NCBI RefSeq assembly: GCF_000241265.1
Contig: NZ_BAEE01000013.1
Location: 1 to 64,000, forward strand
Direction of reading: 5' to 3'
Origin: Gordonia araii NBRC 100433
GTDB taxonomy: Bacteria; Actinomycetota; Actinomycetes; Mycobacteriales; Mycobacteriaceae
DNA: 64,000 bases
Shown: in pieces, positions 49,158-58,282 of the stretch
Layout: every line of letters begins with the position of its first letter
Position numbering within the stretch: the first letter of the stretch is position 1
Notes under the pieces: model-generated
The model's database searches: none
What the model was told of the DNA's origin: nothing
What the model saw: only the letters and a program-made list of their open reading frames with translations
Program-made: the position numbers and the translations under genes

Positions 49158-50419
49158 TGGGCGACCCGGAAACGATTGCCCCGCAACTGCCTCCGCTGGC
49201 ATGGGGGACGTGGCCGTTCACCACCCCGGAGATCGACGCGGCGGTGCGGCGGGTTCTGCACAGCGGCAGGTGGGCGATCAGCGGTATGAAGGGGCAAGCC
49301 CCGAGTGAGGAGAAGCGGTTCGCCGCCGAGTTCGCGGACTATCTCGGTGTCGGGGCCGTGGCGCCGACCGCGAATGGATCGTCGGCGCTGGTCGCGGCGT
49401 TAAGCGCCTGCGGCGTGTCCTACGGCGATGAAGTCCTGGTACCGGGACTCGCGTGGGTTGCCTGTGCCTCTGCGGTCGTCCGGGTCGGAGCAGTCCCGGT
49501 GTTTGTCGACATCGACCCGGAGACCTTTGCGATGGATCCGCGTGCCGCGGCTGCCCTGATCGGGCCGAGGGTGACGGCAGTGTTGGTCACCCATCTGTCC
49601 AGCTCGATCGCCGACCTCGACGAGTTCGAGCAGCTCTGCGAGCGCCACGGGATCGTGATGATCGAAGACTGTTCCCAGGCGCACGGCGCAGTGTGGCGGG
49701 GCCGCCGTGTCGGCGCTCACGGCCGGGCCGCGGCCTTCAGTTTCCAGAGTTCGAAATTGCTCACGTCGGGCGAGGGCGGCGCTGCGGTGACTCGCGACCC
49801 CAGCCTGTCCGATGGGCTGCAGCAACTTCGCGCCGATGGGCGAGTCTGGTCCGACGAGGGAGTCGACGAGGGGTTCCCCGATCTGGTCCCTGGTCGGGGG
49901 TGGCAGGGTCACAACCACTGCCTGACCGAGATTCAGGCGGCCATCCTCAGGGTTGCGTTGCCGATGCTGGACGCGCAGAACGAGGTTCGCGTGCAGCGCG
50001 TCGAACACCTGGAGTCGGCTCTGGACGAGGTGGAGGGGGTCCGCACCGTTCGCCGGCGCGATGACCCCCGGGTGGACCGGGAGACATTCTGGCACCTGCC
50101 GATCCAGATCGATGCCGACGCCTTCGGCGGGGCGTCGGCCGAGGTGGTGCGGTCGGAGTTGTCGCGGTTGGTGGGACTCTTCCTGGAACCGGTCGGGGCG
50201 CCGATGCCCCAACACCGGCTCTACCGTCCGGGGCTGTACCGCAGGTTCCCCGCCGAACACGTCGAACGCCTGGTGCAGCCGGCTGGTGACCTCAGGGGCG
50301 CAGAACACCTGGCGGCCACGTGTTTCACCCTGCCGCACCACGCACTCCTGGTGGACCCTTCGGTTTTGGACCGGTTTGTCGAGCGTCTGTCGCTGCTGCA
50401 AACCGCGCTCCGGCGGTGA
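49157..50419 (+). CDS. DegT/DnrJ/EryC1-type PLP aminotransferase
   Basis: The 420-residue protein has the PLP lysine in FSFQSSKLLTSGEGG (K200), IEDCSQAHGAVWRGRRVG and a substrate loop RGWQGHNHCLTEIQAAIL. It resembles the cyclitol/ketosugar aminotransferases (StsC/BtrR type) that transfer an amino group, usually from glutamine or glutamate, to a keto-inositol or ketosugar. ATG 49157 shares its A with the cyclase stop. In this operon it would aminate the ketone of the cyclised C7 product, giving an aminocyclitol (inference). Confidence 0.9.
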   Translation: MGDPETIAPQLPPLAWGTWPFTTPEIDAAVRRVLHSGRWAISGMKGQAPSEEKRFAAEFADYLGVGAVAPTANGSSALVAALSACGVSYGDEVLVPGLAWVACASAVVRVGAVPVFVDIDPETFAMDPRAAAALIGPRVTAVLVTHLSSSIADLDEFEQLCERHGIVMIEDCSQAHGAVWRGRRVGAHGRAAAFSFQSSKLLTSGEGGAAVTRDPSLSDGLQQLRADGRVWSDEGVDEGFPDLVPGRGWQGHNHCLTEIQAAILRVALPMLDAQNEVRVQRVEHLESALDEVEGVRTVRRRDDPRVDRETFWHLPIQIDADAFGGASAEVVRSELSRLVGLFLEPVGAPMPQHRLYRPGLYRRFPAEHVERLVQPAGDLRGAEHLAATCFTLPHHALLVDPSVLDRFVERLSLLQTALRR

Positions 50420-51387
50420 CCGCGGATGTCGACGGCCTCCGGTCGGCCGTCGAACAATCCCTGCGGCGTCACTCCCCGACTCCATGGCTTCCCGACCCGG
50501 CGAACACCACCGCCACGCTGCTCGTCGACGGCATCTATCACGCCAACTTCCTGGTCTACTCCGGTGGGCAGGTCCACGTCGCCCGGGTCAGCCGTCGCAG
50601 TCAGTGGGGGCTCAGCACTATCGCCCAGTTGCAGCGCGAGTTCGCGGTGCTGGTCGACCTCGCACGGCTGGACGTCGCGCCGCGCCCGCTCGCGCTGGTC
50701 GATTCTCCGGGGGCGGTCCCGATGATCGTCGAGTCGTTCCTCGGTGGCGACTTCCTCCCGTACCCCGCCGGCCTATCGCACTGCGCTGAAACCTTGGCGA
50801 CCGTGCATCAATGTGTGCCGCGGCGATCCGGACCGTTGCTCGATTCCCGTCCAGCCAAGGAATTCCTGCTCGGAGAGGCGGAGAAGCTGCTGGACTCGAC
50901 GGTGCCCGACACCTCTGCCACGCGGGTTCTGCGCCGGTGCGCCGGAGTCCTCGAGCAGCGGGGGCTGCCGGAGACCGAACCGGTCCTGTTGCATACCGAC
51001 TTGATCCAACACAACATCGTGCTCGCCGCCGACCGGTGCCGGTTCCTCGACTGGGAGGGTGCGCGACGGGGGAGTGCCGCCTGGGACCTCGCGTACCTGC
51101 TGTCGCCGATCACCCTGCGGTGGGCCGATTCCTGGGGTGTTGAAGAATTCGGCGACGAGCAGAGCGTGATTCGGGCCTACAGCTCGCACGCGGGCCTCGA
51201 CGCCGCGACGCTCACCGACCACGTGGCCGCGTTCATGCCGTTCGTGGTTCTCCGCGCGGCGGCGTGGTGTGTGCGAAGGTCGGTCTCGCTTACCCGCAGC
51301 GGTGACGCAGTCACCGACCGGCTGGCTCTCTTCAGTTCCCCGGAGTTCCTCGTCGCGCACTTTCGCGACCTCGGTGTCTCCGTATGA
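50416..51387 (+). CDS. APH-fold small-molecule kinase
   Basis: The 323-residue product has the aminoglycoside phosphotransferase/choline kinase fold: N-lobe VHVARVSRRSQWGL, catalytic loop VLLHTDLIQHNIVL and metal-binding FLDWEGARRGSAAWDLAYL. It would phosphorylate a hydroxyl of a small molecule. GTG 50416 overlaps the aminotransferase stop (GTGA), which favours a biosynthetic or self-resistance kinase acting on the operon's product over a general resistance gene. The N-lobe Lys is unclear (VARVSRR instead of K). Confidence 0.82.
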   Translation: MTADVDGLRSAVEQSLRRHSPTPWLPDPANTTATLLVDGIYHANFLVYSGGQVHVARVSRRSQWGLSTIAQLQREFAVLVDLARLDVAPRPLALVDSPGAVPMIVESFLGGDFLPYPAGLSHCAETLATVHQCVPRRSGPLLDSRPAKEFLLGEAEKLLDSTVPDTSATRVLRRCAGVLEQRGLPETEPVLLHTDLIQHNIVLAADRCRFLDWEGARRGSAAWDLAYLLSPITLRWADSWGVEEFGDEQSVIRAYSSHAGLDAATLTDHVAAFMPFVVLRAAAWCVRRSVSLTRSGDAVTDRLALFSSPEFLVAHFRDLGVSV

Positions 51388-52163
51388 TCGGGCGGGTGCA
51401 GCCGGAGTTGGGGGTGACCGCCTGGACTCTGCCGGTGCGGGGTGTGGCGGCAGTGCGGTGGGCGGCCGAACACGGCTTTGCGCATCTGCACCTGGACCTG
51501 GTCGACGTCGAGGCCGCCACGACGGCGGGACTTCGCACGGCGGCGGCCGAGTCGCACGTCCGTCTTGCCGGACTGGCGATCAATCGGCTGGAACTCACCG
51601 GGGTGGCCGGGCCGCATGCGGAAGCCGCCGTGGCGGAGGCGATAGACGTGGCATCCGATCTAGAGGTCCGGTATGTCTATCTGCCGTCGTTCGAGCAGGC
51701 GGAGATTACCGGTGGTGCCGACCTCGAGCGCACGGCCGAACTTCTGCGCCTGGCTGGTGCGCGCGCCGCTGCGGCGGGGGTCACGGTTGCGACGGAGAAC
51801 GTGCTGCCTGGCGAGCAACTGTCCACGCTTTTCGCGCTTGTGGGCGACGATGGGGTCGAGCTGCTGTTCGACACCCAGAATCTCGTCGTCGCCGGTGTCG
51901 ACCATCGGGAGGTCTTGGCGGCCCACACCACCCGGATTCGCTCTTTCGTCCATGTCAAGGACGGGGCCGCAGGCCTGGGCGATCGTCGCTTGGGAGATGG
52001 CGGTGCGGATGTCGCCGGCACCATCCGCCAGTTGTGCGCGGGGGGCTTTACCGGTGTCTACGTCATCGAGAACGACTATCGGACGGGTGCGGCGGATGCG
52101 GCGGCAGCCGACGCAAGGTGGTTGAGAAAGGTGCTTGCCATGCGAGGGGACGGGACGGAATGA
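51384..52163 (+). CDS. Xylose-isomerase-like TIM barrel protein
   Basis: The 259-residue protein is an AP-endonuclease family 2 barrel: ELGVTAWTLPVRGVAAVRWA, VRYVYLPSFEQAEITGG, VTVATENVLPGEQLSTLF, VELLFDTQNLVVAGVD, IRSFVHVKDGAAGLGDR and GVYVIENDYRTG. The Glu, Asp, His and Glu on successive strands form the usual divalent-metal site. Such enzymes are sugar or cyclitol epimerases, isomerases or dehydratases (IolE/IolI types). ATG 51384 overlaps the kinase stop. In a C7-cyclitol pathway an epimerase step at valiolone level is expected, which this could provide (inference). Confidence 0.83.
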   Translation: MIGRVQPELGVTAWTLPVRGVAAVRWAAEHGFAHLHLDLVDVEAATTAGLRTAAAESHVRLAGLAINRLELTGVAGPHAEAAVAEAIDVASDLEVRYVYLPSFEQAEITGGADLERTAELLRLAGARAAAAGVTVATENVLPGEQLSTLFALVGDDGVELLFDTQNLVVAGVDHREVLAAHTTRIRSFVHVKDGAAGLGDRRLGDGGADVAGTIRQLCAGGFTGVYVIENDYRTGAADAAAADARWLRKVLAMRGDGTE

Positions 52164-52175
52164 CGGAGGGTGCTG

Positions 52176-53048
52176 ATGGCTCCGCGATCAGATGATGGGG
52201 TTGGCCGACTCAAGGTCGCGTTGATGCGAGGGGACGACTTCCACAACCTGTATTTGGAACGACTCCTGGCGTCGGAGCTACAACTGGTTTGCACCGTTGA
52301 GGAGCCCGGCAGTGCCCAACGGCATGCGATCTGGCGCCGCCGGCGTTGGGTGGACGCGGCGGCGGCCGAGTACCACCGGATCCGGCGTGGCGTATTCGGC
52401 AAGAACCGATACCGGCGCCGCTACTTCGATCCCCGTCATGACGGGTTTCCGACCGTGCAGCGCCCGACGCCGTTGGTCGTGGGTGACATCAACGACCAAC
52501 GGGTCGGCGCCGCGGTCGAGGCATCCGGTGCTGATCTCTGTGTGATCACCTGTACGACGCGGCTGTCGTCGGAGACCATCCGCGCAATCGGGGTGCCGAT
52601 CGTCAATATCCACGGCGGTCACCTGCCCGACTACCGCGGATGTCACTGCTTCTTCACCGCGATCGGCGATCAAAGGTTCGATGCCGTCGGATCAACGATT
52701 CACTTCGTCGACGTCGGCTTGGACACCGGCGACGTCATCGACGCGGTGCGGCCGGTCATCCGTCACACCGACGACCCGGAGCGGCTGTACTCGCGAGCCG
52801 AGCGTTTGGCCGCGCAGCGGCTCGTCGGCCACCTCCTCGCCTTGGAGTCGGGTGTGGAGTTGCCGCGGTCACCGCAGGAGTTCCGCGGGCGGTTGGTTCT
52901 CCGCCGCCATCGAGGCCCCATCGACGACGTGCGATTCTGGTTACGGCGCAAGACAGGGAGTCTGGTGATACCCGATATCCCCGGACCGGCGCCGCAACAC
53001 CCGTGGGAGTCCGACGAGACTTCTTCGCCGCCGCCGCGGATCGCCTAG
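52176..53048 (+). CDS. Formyltransferase-like enzyme
   Basis: The 290-residue product has the formyl-transferase N-terminal fold: VVGDINDQRVGAAVEASGAD, catalytic segment PIVNIHGGHLPDYRG (Asn, His) and GSTIHFVDVGLDTGDVID (Asp). The family transfers a formyl group from 10-formyl-tetrahydrofolate to amines such as Met-tRNA, GAR or sugar amines. The N-terminal third is unusual for the family, with a basic stretch (AIWRRRRWVDAAAAEYHRIR). ATG 52176 follows GGAGGG; the open frame begins slightly earlier. As the last gene of the operon it may N-formylate the amine made by the aminotransferase. Confidence 0.84.
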   Translation: MAPRSDDGVGRLKVALMRGDDFHNLYLERLLASELQLVCTVEEPGSAQRHAIWRRRRWVDAAAAEYHRIRRGVFGKNRYRRRYFDPRHDGFPTVQRPTPLVVGDINDQRVGAAVEASGADLCVITCTTRLSSETIRAIGVPIVNIHGGHLPDYRGCHCFFTAIGDQRFDAVGSTIHFVDVGLDTGDVIDAVRPVIRHTDDPERLYSRAERLAAQRLVGHLLALESGVELPRSPQEFRGRLVLRRHRGPIDDVRFWLRRKTGSLVIPDIPGPAPQHPWESDETSSPPPRIA

Positions 53049-53054
53049 GCGTTT

Positions 53055-53091
53055 GCGCCGGTGCTGATCGTCACGAACCCCGCACCGGCGC
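53055..53091. terminator. Hairpin between convergent genes
   Basis: GCGCCGGTGC at 53055-53064 pairs perfectly with GCACCGGCGC at 53082-53091 across a 17-base loop. It starts seven bases after the formyltransferase stop and overlaps the last codons of the convergent LuxR-type gene. Confidence 0.6.
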
Positions 53092-55506
53092 GCCGAGGAT
53101 TTGTGACGCCCGGTAGAGGTGGCCTTCGACGGTGCGGACGGACACGACGAGGCGTTCGGCGATCTCCTTGTTGGACAGGCCGTTTGCGGCCAGCCGGACG
53201 ATCTCGCGCTGCCGGTCGGTGAGCCCGTCGTCGGCGACGACGGCCGCCATGGCCGGGGTGTTCGCGCCGCTCTGGTCGGCCAGCGACCGCATTCGCTCGG
53301 TGGCGGTGAGCGCCGACCCGGACCACTGCTCGCCGCGGTAGGCCGTCGCAGCCTGTGCGGCGGCGTCGGCCGCCTCGGGCAGGAGGCCGTATCGCTCGTA
53401 CTCCTCGCTGCTGGCGATCAACGCGGCGCCGTCGGCGGCCGCCACCGCTGCGGCGTGCACCGCGGCCAACCGGGCCCGGGGAAGGTCGGGCAGCGCCTCG
53501 GCGAGTGCGGCCAGCCTCTCGGCGGCGGTGGTCGCACCGAAGCGCACCGCGGTCTGCAGGCAGTACACCTCAAACGCGGATTGTCCTGCGGCCCGGGCGG
53601 ATTCCGCTGCGTCGAGGCACTGCCGAATGGCTGCCGACACCGCACCGGCCAGGGCATCAGACCATGAGGCGACGGCCTGCCACAGCGGCCGCATCGAGGC
53701 ATAGCCGGCATGGTCGCCGGCACTGAGCCGTTCCAACAGTGCGGTGAGGACCTCGTGGTCACCCGCTTGTGCGGCGACCTCGGCCCGTTCCAACGCGAAG
53801 CCGAACCACATCTCGGGCCCGCAGTCCGCGGCGTCGAACTCGGCGAGTGCCTCGTCGAGCGTGGCTCCCGCGGCGCGCAGGTCGCCGCGGGCGCTGGCGG
53901 CGATTCCATCGAAGCCGGTCAACCAGCCCGTGACCGCGCCGGGCTGGGGAGGGACCTGGGCGCGTACCGTCTCCCACGCGCGCTGGGCCAAATCGGGTGC
54001 GCCCGCGAGCTTCTGGGCGCGCAGGTGGGGGAAGGCCAGGGTCAGGCGCCAATAGCCGATCAGGGCCGAGGTTTCCGCGCGCACCGTCTCCGCGCGCATC
54101 ACGTCGTCGAGTCCGCTCATCGCGCCGGCCTCCGCCAGGGCGGTCAGCTCGGCCCAGGCCACGGTGATGCGGGCCTGCTCGCTCTGCGGGGCCCCGGCGT
54201 GGAACCGGGCAAACAGCCCGATCGCCTCGCGGGGTGCGCCGGCCGCGGTCAGCAGCATGGCCTCGGCGGCCAGGGCCGCGGTCCCGGCGTGCGCGTCGGT
54301 CGCCCGGGAGAGGACCCGGGCCGCCCCGGCGGCATCGTTGCGGCTCCACAGCCGGGTGTAGGCCATCAGGACCAGCAGTGATTCCCATTGCGGCGCAGTC
54401 AGATCCGCGGTCGAGATCCGGGCATACATGGTTTCGGCGCCGTCGGCGTCACCGAGCACGGTCATTGCGTGCGCCGCCGTCAACTGTGCGGCGGCGAGGT
54501 GTGGTCCCGGGCCGACCCGGCTCGCCAGATCGATGGCGAGGGGCAGCGCCGCCAGCCCGATCGCACCCACCGACCCGTCGACGAGCGCGGCATCCCGGTC
54601 CGGCGCATCGGATCGGCTCGCCAGCAGTGCACGCTTCACCGCGGCGCTCCGCCGCCTCCACCGCGGCGGCCCCGGTGATCCCGGTGAGCACCGAGTGGGG
54701 GAGGGGGTCGCCGAGGGCGACGAGGTCGAGCACCTCGAGCACCTCGGCGGGCAGCGGGCGCAACCGGGTGGCGATGAGATCGACCAGCGTCGTGGGCAGG
54801 TTACGGCCGGGGTCGTCGACCTCACCTCCCGCGCCGCGTCGGGGTCGGCCAACAACGCGGTGAGGAACAGGGGGTTGCCCTCCGAGCGGTGCCACAGCCG
54901 GGCGAGGGCTTCGTCATCGACGTCGGGGCCCAGGACGGTTCGAGCGAGTGCGTCGACCTCCGGCCGCGGCAGCGGTGCCAGCTCGATCCGGTCCAGGCCG
55001 TCGACCCGCAACAGGTCGGCGAGGTCCGGACCCGCCTCCTCATCGCCGGTCCGCCAGATCAGGACCACCGGTACCGCCGGGGACTGCGCGAGGGCGCGGG
55101 TGACCGCGAGGGACAGCGGATCGAGTTCTTGGACATCATCGACGACGACGAGGGATTCGCCGGGCGGGCCGGACAAGGCGGCGATCAACTGCCCGATCCG
55201 CAGGGCGGGGTCGGCCTCGCCGCCGGTCAGGTACTCCGCATACGCGCCGAGGGGGACCGTCGAGATGGCCGCGCTGCCGCGCACGCGGCGGACGGTCCGC
55301 GAGCCGGTGGTGGCCTCCTCGGTGAGCCGGGTCTTGCCGATTCCCGCCGGTCCGGACACGAGAACGGCGCGGACCCCCTCGTCGAGTCCGCTGCGAATCC
55401 GGGCGATCTCACTCACCCTCCCCACCAGGGGCCATCGCGGAGCGATCGGTCTCAGAGTAGTGGGAGCGGAACGGGATTGGGCGGTCCCGGGGGGCACTTG
55501 GCCCAC
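53071..55506 (-). CDS. LAL-type LuxR regulator with AAA domain, middle disrupted
   Basis: The frame encodes 811 residues: Walker A LVSGPAGIGKTRLTEEA near residue 50, Walker B ESLVVVDDVQELDPLS near 118, a long helical repeat region and a C-terminal LuxR helix-turn-helix (LTDRQREIVRLAANGLSNKE, SVRTVEGHLYRASQILG). Between about 54640 and 54825 the frame reads Pro/Ser/Arg-rich nonsense, while another frame gives the expected PTTLVDLIATRLRPLPAEVL and EVLDLVALGDPLPHSVLTG. A base appears missing near 54823, and the frame is restored near 54650, where a stretch expected in the family is absent. Either sequence errors or a degenerate gene explain this. The GTG start at 55506 is tentative. Confidence 0.75.
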   Translation of the reverse strand: MGQVPPGTAQSRSAPTTLRPIAPRWPLVGRVSEIARIRSGLDEGVRAVLVSGPAGIGKTRLTEEATTGSRTVRRVRGSAAISTVPLGAYAEYLTGGEADPALRIGQLIAALSGPPGESLVVVDDVQELDPLSLAVTRALAQSPAVPVVLIWRTGDEEAGPDLADLLRVDGLDRIELAPLPRPEVDALARTVLGPDVDDEALARLWHRSEGNPLFLTALLADPDAAREVRSTTPAVTCPRRWSISSPPGCARCPPRCSRCSTSSPSATPSPTRCSPGSPGPPRWRRRSAAVKRALLASRSDAPDRDAALVDGSVGAIGLAALPLAIDLASRVGPGPHLAAAQLTAAHAMTVLGDADGAETMYARISTADLTAPQWESLLVLMAYTRLWSRNDAAGAARVLSRATDAHAGTAALAAEAMLLTAAGAPREAIGLFARFHAGAPQSEQARITVAWAELTALAEAGAMSGLDDVMRAETVRAETSALIGYWRLTLAFPHLRAQKLAGAPDLAQRAWETVRAQVPPQPGAVTGWLTGFDGIAASARGDLRAAGATLDEALAEFDAADCGPEMWFGFALERAEVAAQAGDHEVLTALLERLSAGDHAGYASMRPLWQAVASWSDALAGAVSAAIRQCLDAAESARAAGQSAFEVYCLQTAVRFGATTAAERLAALAEALPDLPRARLAAVHAAAVAAADGAALIASSEEYERYGLLPEAADAAAQAATAYRGEQWSGSALTATERMRSLADQSGANTPAMAAVVADDGLTDRQREIVRLAANGLSNKEIAERLVVSVRTVEGHLYRASQILGAPVRGS

Positions 55507-55547
55507 AGGTCCCCCGTTCGGGGCACACCGCCTGAGAGAATGAACCC

Positions 55548-56684
55548 GTGTTCCGCATCTTCGGGCTGTCCGTCTTCGTCTCCATCGCCGCGGTGGTCGC
55601 CGCCTACCTTTATGGGTTGACCTCCCCGCTGGGGGCCGCGCAGGCCGTCGCGCTGGTCCTCATCCTGGGCATCCTGGAGATCTCGCTGTCCTTCGACAAC
55701 GCCGTCATCAACGCCTCGATCCTGCGTCAGATGAGCCCGTTCTGGCAGCGGATGTTCCTCACCGTCGGCATCCTCATCGCGGTCTTCGGCATGCGGCTGG
55801 TCTTCCCGCTGCTCATCGTCTGGGCCACCACCAACCCGCGGTTGGGGCCGGTGGAGGCGATCCGCCTGGCCCTCAACCCGCCCACCGACGGCAGTCCTAC
55901 CTACGAGTCGATCATCACCGCGGCCCACCCGCAGATCGCCGCCTTCGGCGGGATGTTCCTGCTGATGCTCTTCCTCGACTTCATGCTCGGCCAGAAGGAC
56001 CGCCGGTGGATGAGGCGGATCGAAGGGCTGCTGGAGCGGATGGGGCGGGTCGACCAGGCCTCGGTGATCCTCGCATTGGTGGCCCTGGTGGGGACCGCCC
56101 AGTTCCTCGCCGACGACGGCCAGCGCCACGTCGTGCTCGTCGCCGGCATCTTGGGTCTGCTGACCTACCTCCTCGTCAACGGGCTCTCGAACTACTTCCA
56201 CATCGAGCCGCCGGAGGAGGCCCCGATGGCCGACGCCCTGGACTTCGAGGGGTCGCCGGCGCGGACCGGACCCAGCCAAGCGGCCATGGTCACCGGCAAG
56301 GCCGCCTTCATGCTCTTCCTCTACCTCGAGGTCCTCGACGCGTCCTTCTCCTTCGACGGCGTCATCGGTGCCTTCGCGATCACGACCGACCCGATCATCA
56401 TCGCGCTCGGGCTCGGGCTGATCGGTGCGATGTTCGTCCGTTCGCTGACCGTCTTCATGGTGCGCCGCGGAACGCTGGACCAGTACGTCTACCTCGAGCA
56501 CGGTGCGCACTGGGCGATCGGCGCGCTCGCCGCGATGCTGCTGATCTCGATCGGCCACCACATTCCGGAGGTCGTCACCGGCTTGACCGGGGTGTTCATC
56601 ATCGCGGCGTCGTTCCTGTCCAGCATCTACTTCCGGAACAAAGCCGACGCGGAGCCGGCCGTCGAGCCGGTCGCGCGGGGTTGA
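55548..56684 (+). CDS. DUF475/TerC-superfamily membrane protein
   Basis: The 378-residue protein has about nine membrane segments and two acidic membrane motifs typical of the TerC superfamily: LEISLSFDNAVINASIL in the first half and LEVLDASFSFDGVIGAFAIT in the second. The Asp residues probably bind a metal ion; TerC relatives act in tellurite resistance and metal export during protein secretion. The DUF475 branch has this length and the GQKDRRWMRRIEGLLERMGR cytoplasmic loop. GTG 55548 is used, divergent from the LAL regulator with a 41-base gap. It has no visible link to the TerY-P triad 31 kb away. Confidence 0.92.
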   Translation: MFRIFGLSVFVSIAAVVAAYLYGLTSPLGAAQAVALVLILGILEISLSFDNAVINASILRQMSPFWQRMFLTVGILIAVFGMRLVFPLLIVWATTNPRLGPVEAIRLALNPPTDGSPTYESIITAAHPQIAAFGGMFLLMLFLDFMLGQKDRRWMRRIEGLLERMGRVDQASVILALVALVGTAQFLADDGQRHVVLVAGILGLLTYLLVNGLSNYFHIEPPEEAPMADALDFEGSPARTGPSQAAMVTGKAAFMLFLYLEVLDASFSFDGVIGAFAITTDPIIIALGLGLIGAMFVRSLTVFMVRRGTLDQYVYLEHGAHWAIGALAAMLLISIGHHIPEVVTGLTGVFIIAASFLSSIYFRNKADAEPAVEPVARG

Positions 56685-56694
56685 CGACGGTCCG

Positions 56695-56796
56695 GTGCCC
56701 ACTCGGCGTGGGTGGGGTGCCCACTCGGCGTAGGTGAGGTGCCCACTCGGCGTAGGTGAGGTGCCCACTCGGCGTAGGTGAGGTGCCCACTCGGCG
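56695..56796. repeat. 22-bp tandem repeat, 4 full copies and one partial
   Basis: Units at 56695-56716, 56717-56738, 56739-56760 and 56761-56782 each begin GTGCCCACTCGGCG; the last three are identical and the first differs at two positions. A partial fifth unit runs to 56796. The array fills the gap between the convergent stops of the TerC-type gene and the oxidoreductase gene. Unspaced units rule out CRISPR. Copy number probably varies between strains. Confidence 0.9.
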
Positions 56797-56797
56797 G

Positions 56798-58243
56798 TTA
56801 CTCGGCTAGGCCGAAGGACGCGGCCCAGTAGCCGCTCATCCCGTGCACACCGCCGCCCGGCGCCGTCGCCGACGAGCACAGGTACACCCCGGGCACACCG
56901 GTGGCGTACGGATTCGGGTTGAGCGGGTTCAGCGGCAACCGGGGTCGTGCGACGACCTGGCGCAGCGACGTCGCGCCGGAGGCGATGTCACCGCCGACGA
57001 AATTCGCGTCGTACTCGCCCAGCTGCTGCGCGGTCATCACCCGCGACTCCACGACGACGTCGCGGAACCCGGGCGCGCAGCGGTCCAGCTCGGCGATCAT
57101 CGCCTCGCCCATGTCGACCGACGACCCGTTGGGCACGTGGCAGTAGGCCCACGCGACGTGGCGCCCGGTGTCTCCGGTCCGGGACGGATCGATGCGGGTC
57201 GGTTCCCCGGCGAGCAGCCACGGGCGGTCCGGATGCCGCCCGGCGGCGACGGCCGACTCCGCGTCGGCGATCTGCGCGTAGTCCTGCGCGACGTGCACGG
57301 TGGCCGTGCGGGTGGCCGCCTCGGCCCGCCAAGGAATCGATTCGGCGAGCAGGAAGTCGATCTTGCAGACGCCCGGCCCGTAGCGCAGCCGTTCGTACTG
57401 TCTGCGCCGACGCGGCGGCAGCCGATCGCCGAGGATCGCGACGAGGTCGCGCGCCGATGTGTCGAAGTAGTACTGGCGCGCGGGCGGCAGCTCGTCGAAA
57501 CCGGTGATGCGCCGGCCGGTCTCGATGCGCCCGCCCGCTTCACGCAGGCAGGACGCCAAGGCGTCGGCGATCGACTGCGAACCACCGGCCGCGACCGGCC
57601 ATCCGGTCACCGACGCCGGTGCCAACAGCAACAGGCCGGGACCGGTCGACGCCGCGGCCGAGGTCCGCACTATCGCGTGCGCCGCGACACCGGCGAACAG
57701 TGCGCGCGTTCTCTCGTCGTGAAACGCGGCGGTGAAGCGGTCGATCGAGGTGAGCGCGCGCAGCCCGAAGCGGGCCATCAGAAGGGGGTGGTGCGGCAGG
57801 CGCAGCGGACGCAGTACCTCGTCGATCAGTGCCGGCAGCTCGTCACCGTCGACCTGGACGAGACGCTGCCACGCCGCGGCGTCGGCGCCGAGTTCGGCGG
57901 CGGTCCGCCCCGGGTCGAGCGGCACGCTGAGCGCGCGGTGCTCGTCGAAGACGTGGGTGAGGGAGATCTCGGGGGTGATCCAGCGCAGCCCGTGGTCGTC
58001 GAGGCCGAATTCCGCGAACGCCGGGGAGACACGACCGAGCGGATGAACCGCCGAGCAGCCGTCGTGCCGGACGCCGCTTTCGAAGAGTTCGGCGCTGCGC
58101 GTTCCGCCCCCGATCGTGTCCGCGGCCTCGACCACCACGACCTCCCGGCCCGCCCGCGCAAGCTTCACCGCCGCGGTCAGTCCGTTGGGTCCGGAACCCA
58201 CGACCACGGCATCGACGCGGTTCGTGCCACGCGACCACTGCAC
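56798..58243 (-). CDS. Phytoene-dehydrogenase-like FAD oxidoreductase
   Basis: The 481-residue protein has a dinucleotide-binding N-terminus (VDAVVVGSGPNGLTAAVKLA, followed by VVVVEAADTIGGGTRS) and the C-terminal GVYLCSSATAPGGGVHGMSG segment typical of carotenoid/phytoene desaturase-like oxidoreductases. Substrate is unknown; actinobacteria carry several of these without carotenoid clusters. The GTG at 58243 gives a ten-residue lead before the FAD motif and is plausible; a second start could be the GTG just before DAVVVGSG. The end abuts the 22-bp tandem array. Confidence 0.87.
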   Translation of the reverse strand: MQWSRGTNRVDAVVVGSGPNGLTAAVKLARAGREVVVVEAADTIGGGTRSAELFESGVRHDGCSAVHPLGRVSPAFAEFGLDDHGLRWITPEISLTHVFDEHRALSVPLDPGRTAAELGADAAAWQRLVQVDGDELPALIDEVLRPLRLPHHPLLMARFGLRALTSIDRFTAAFHDERTRALFAGVAAHAIVRTSAAASTGPGLLLLAPASVTGWPVAAGGSQSIADALASCLREAGGRIETGRRITGFDELPPARQYYFDTSARDLVAILGDRLPPRRRRQYERLRYGPGVCKIDFLLAESIPWRAEAATRTATVHVAQDYAQIADAESAVAAGRHPDRPWLLAGEPTRIDPSRTGDTGRHVAWAYCHVPNGSSVDMGEAMIAELDRCAPGFRDVVVESRVMTAQQLGEYDANFVGGDIASGATSLRQVVARPRLPLNPLNPNPYATGVPGVYLCSSATAPGGGVHGMSGYWAASFGLAE

Positions 58244-58282
58244 CGCGCCACTATCCCACGCCCACGGACTATGTTTGAACCC

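Noticed and set aside
56695..56796. CRISPR array
   Set aside because: The units are directly adjacent with no spacers and no cas genes are present.
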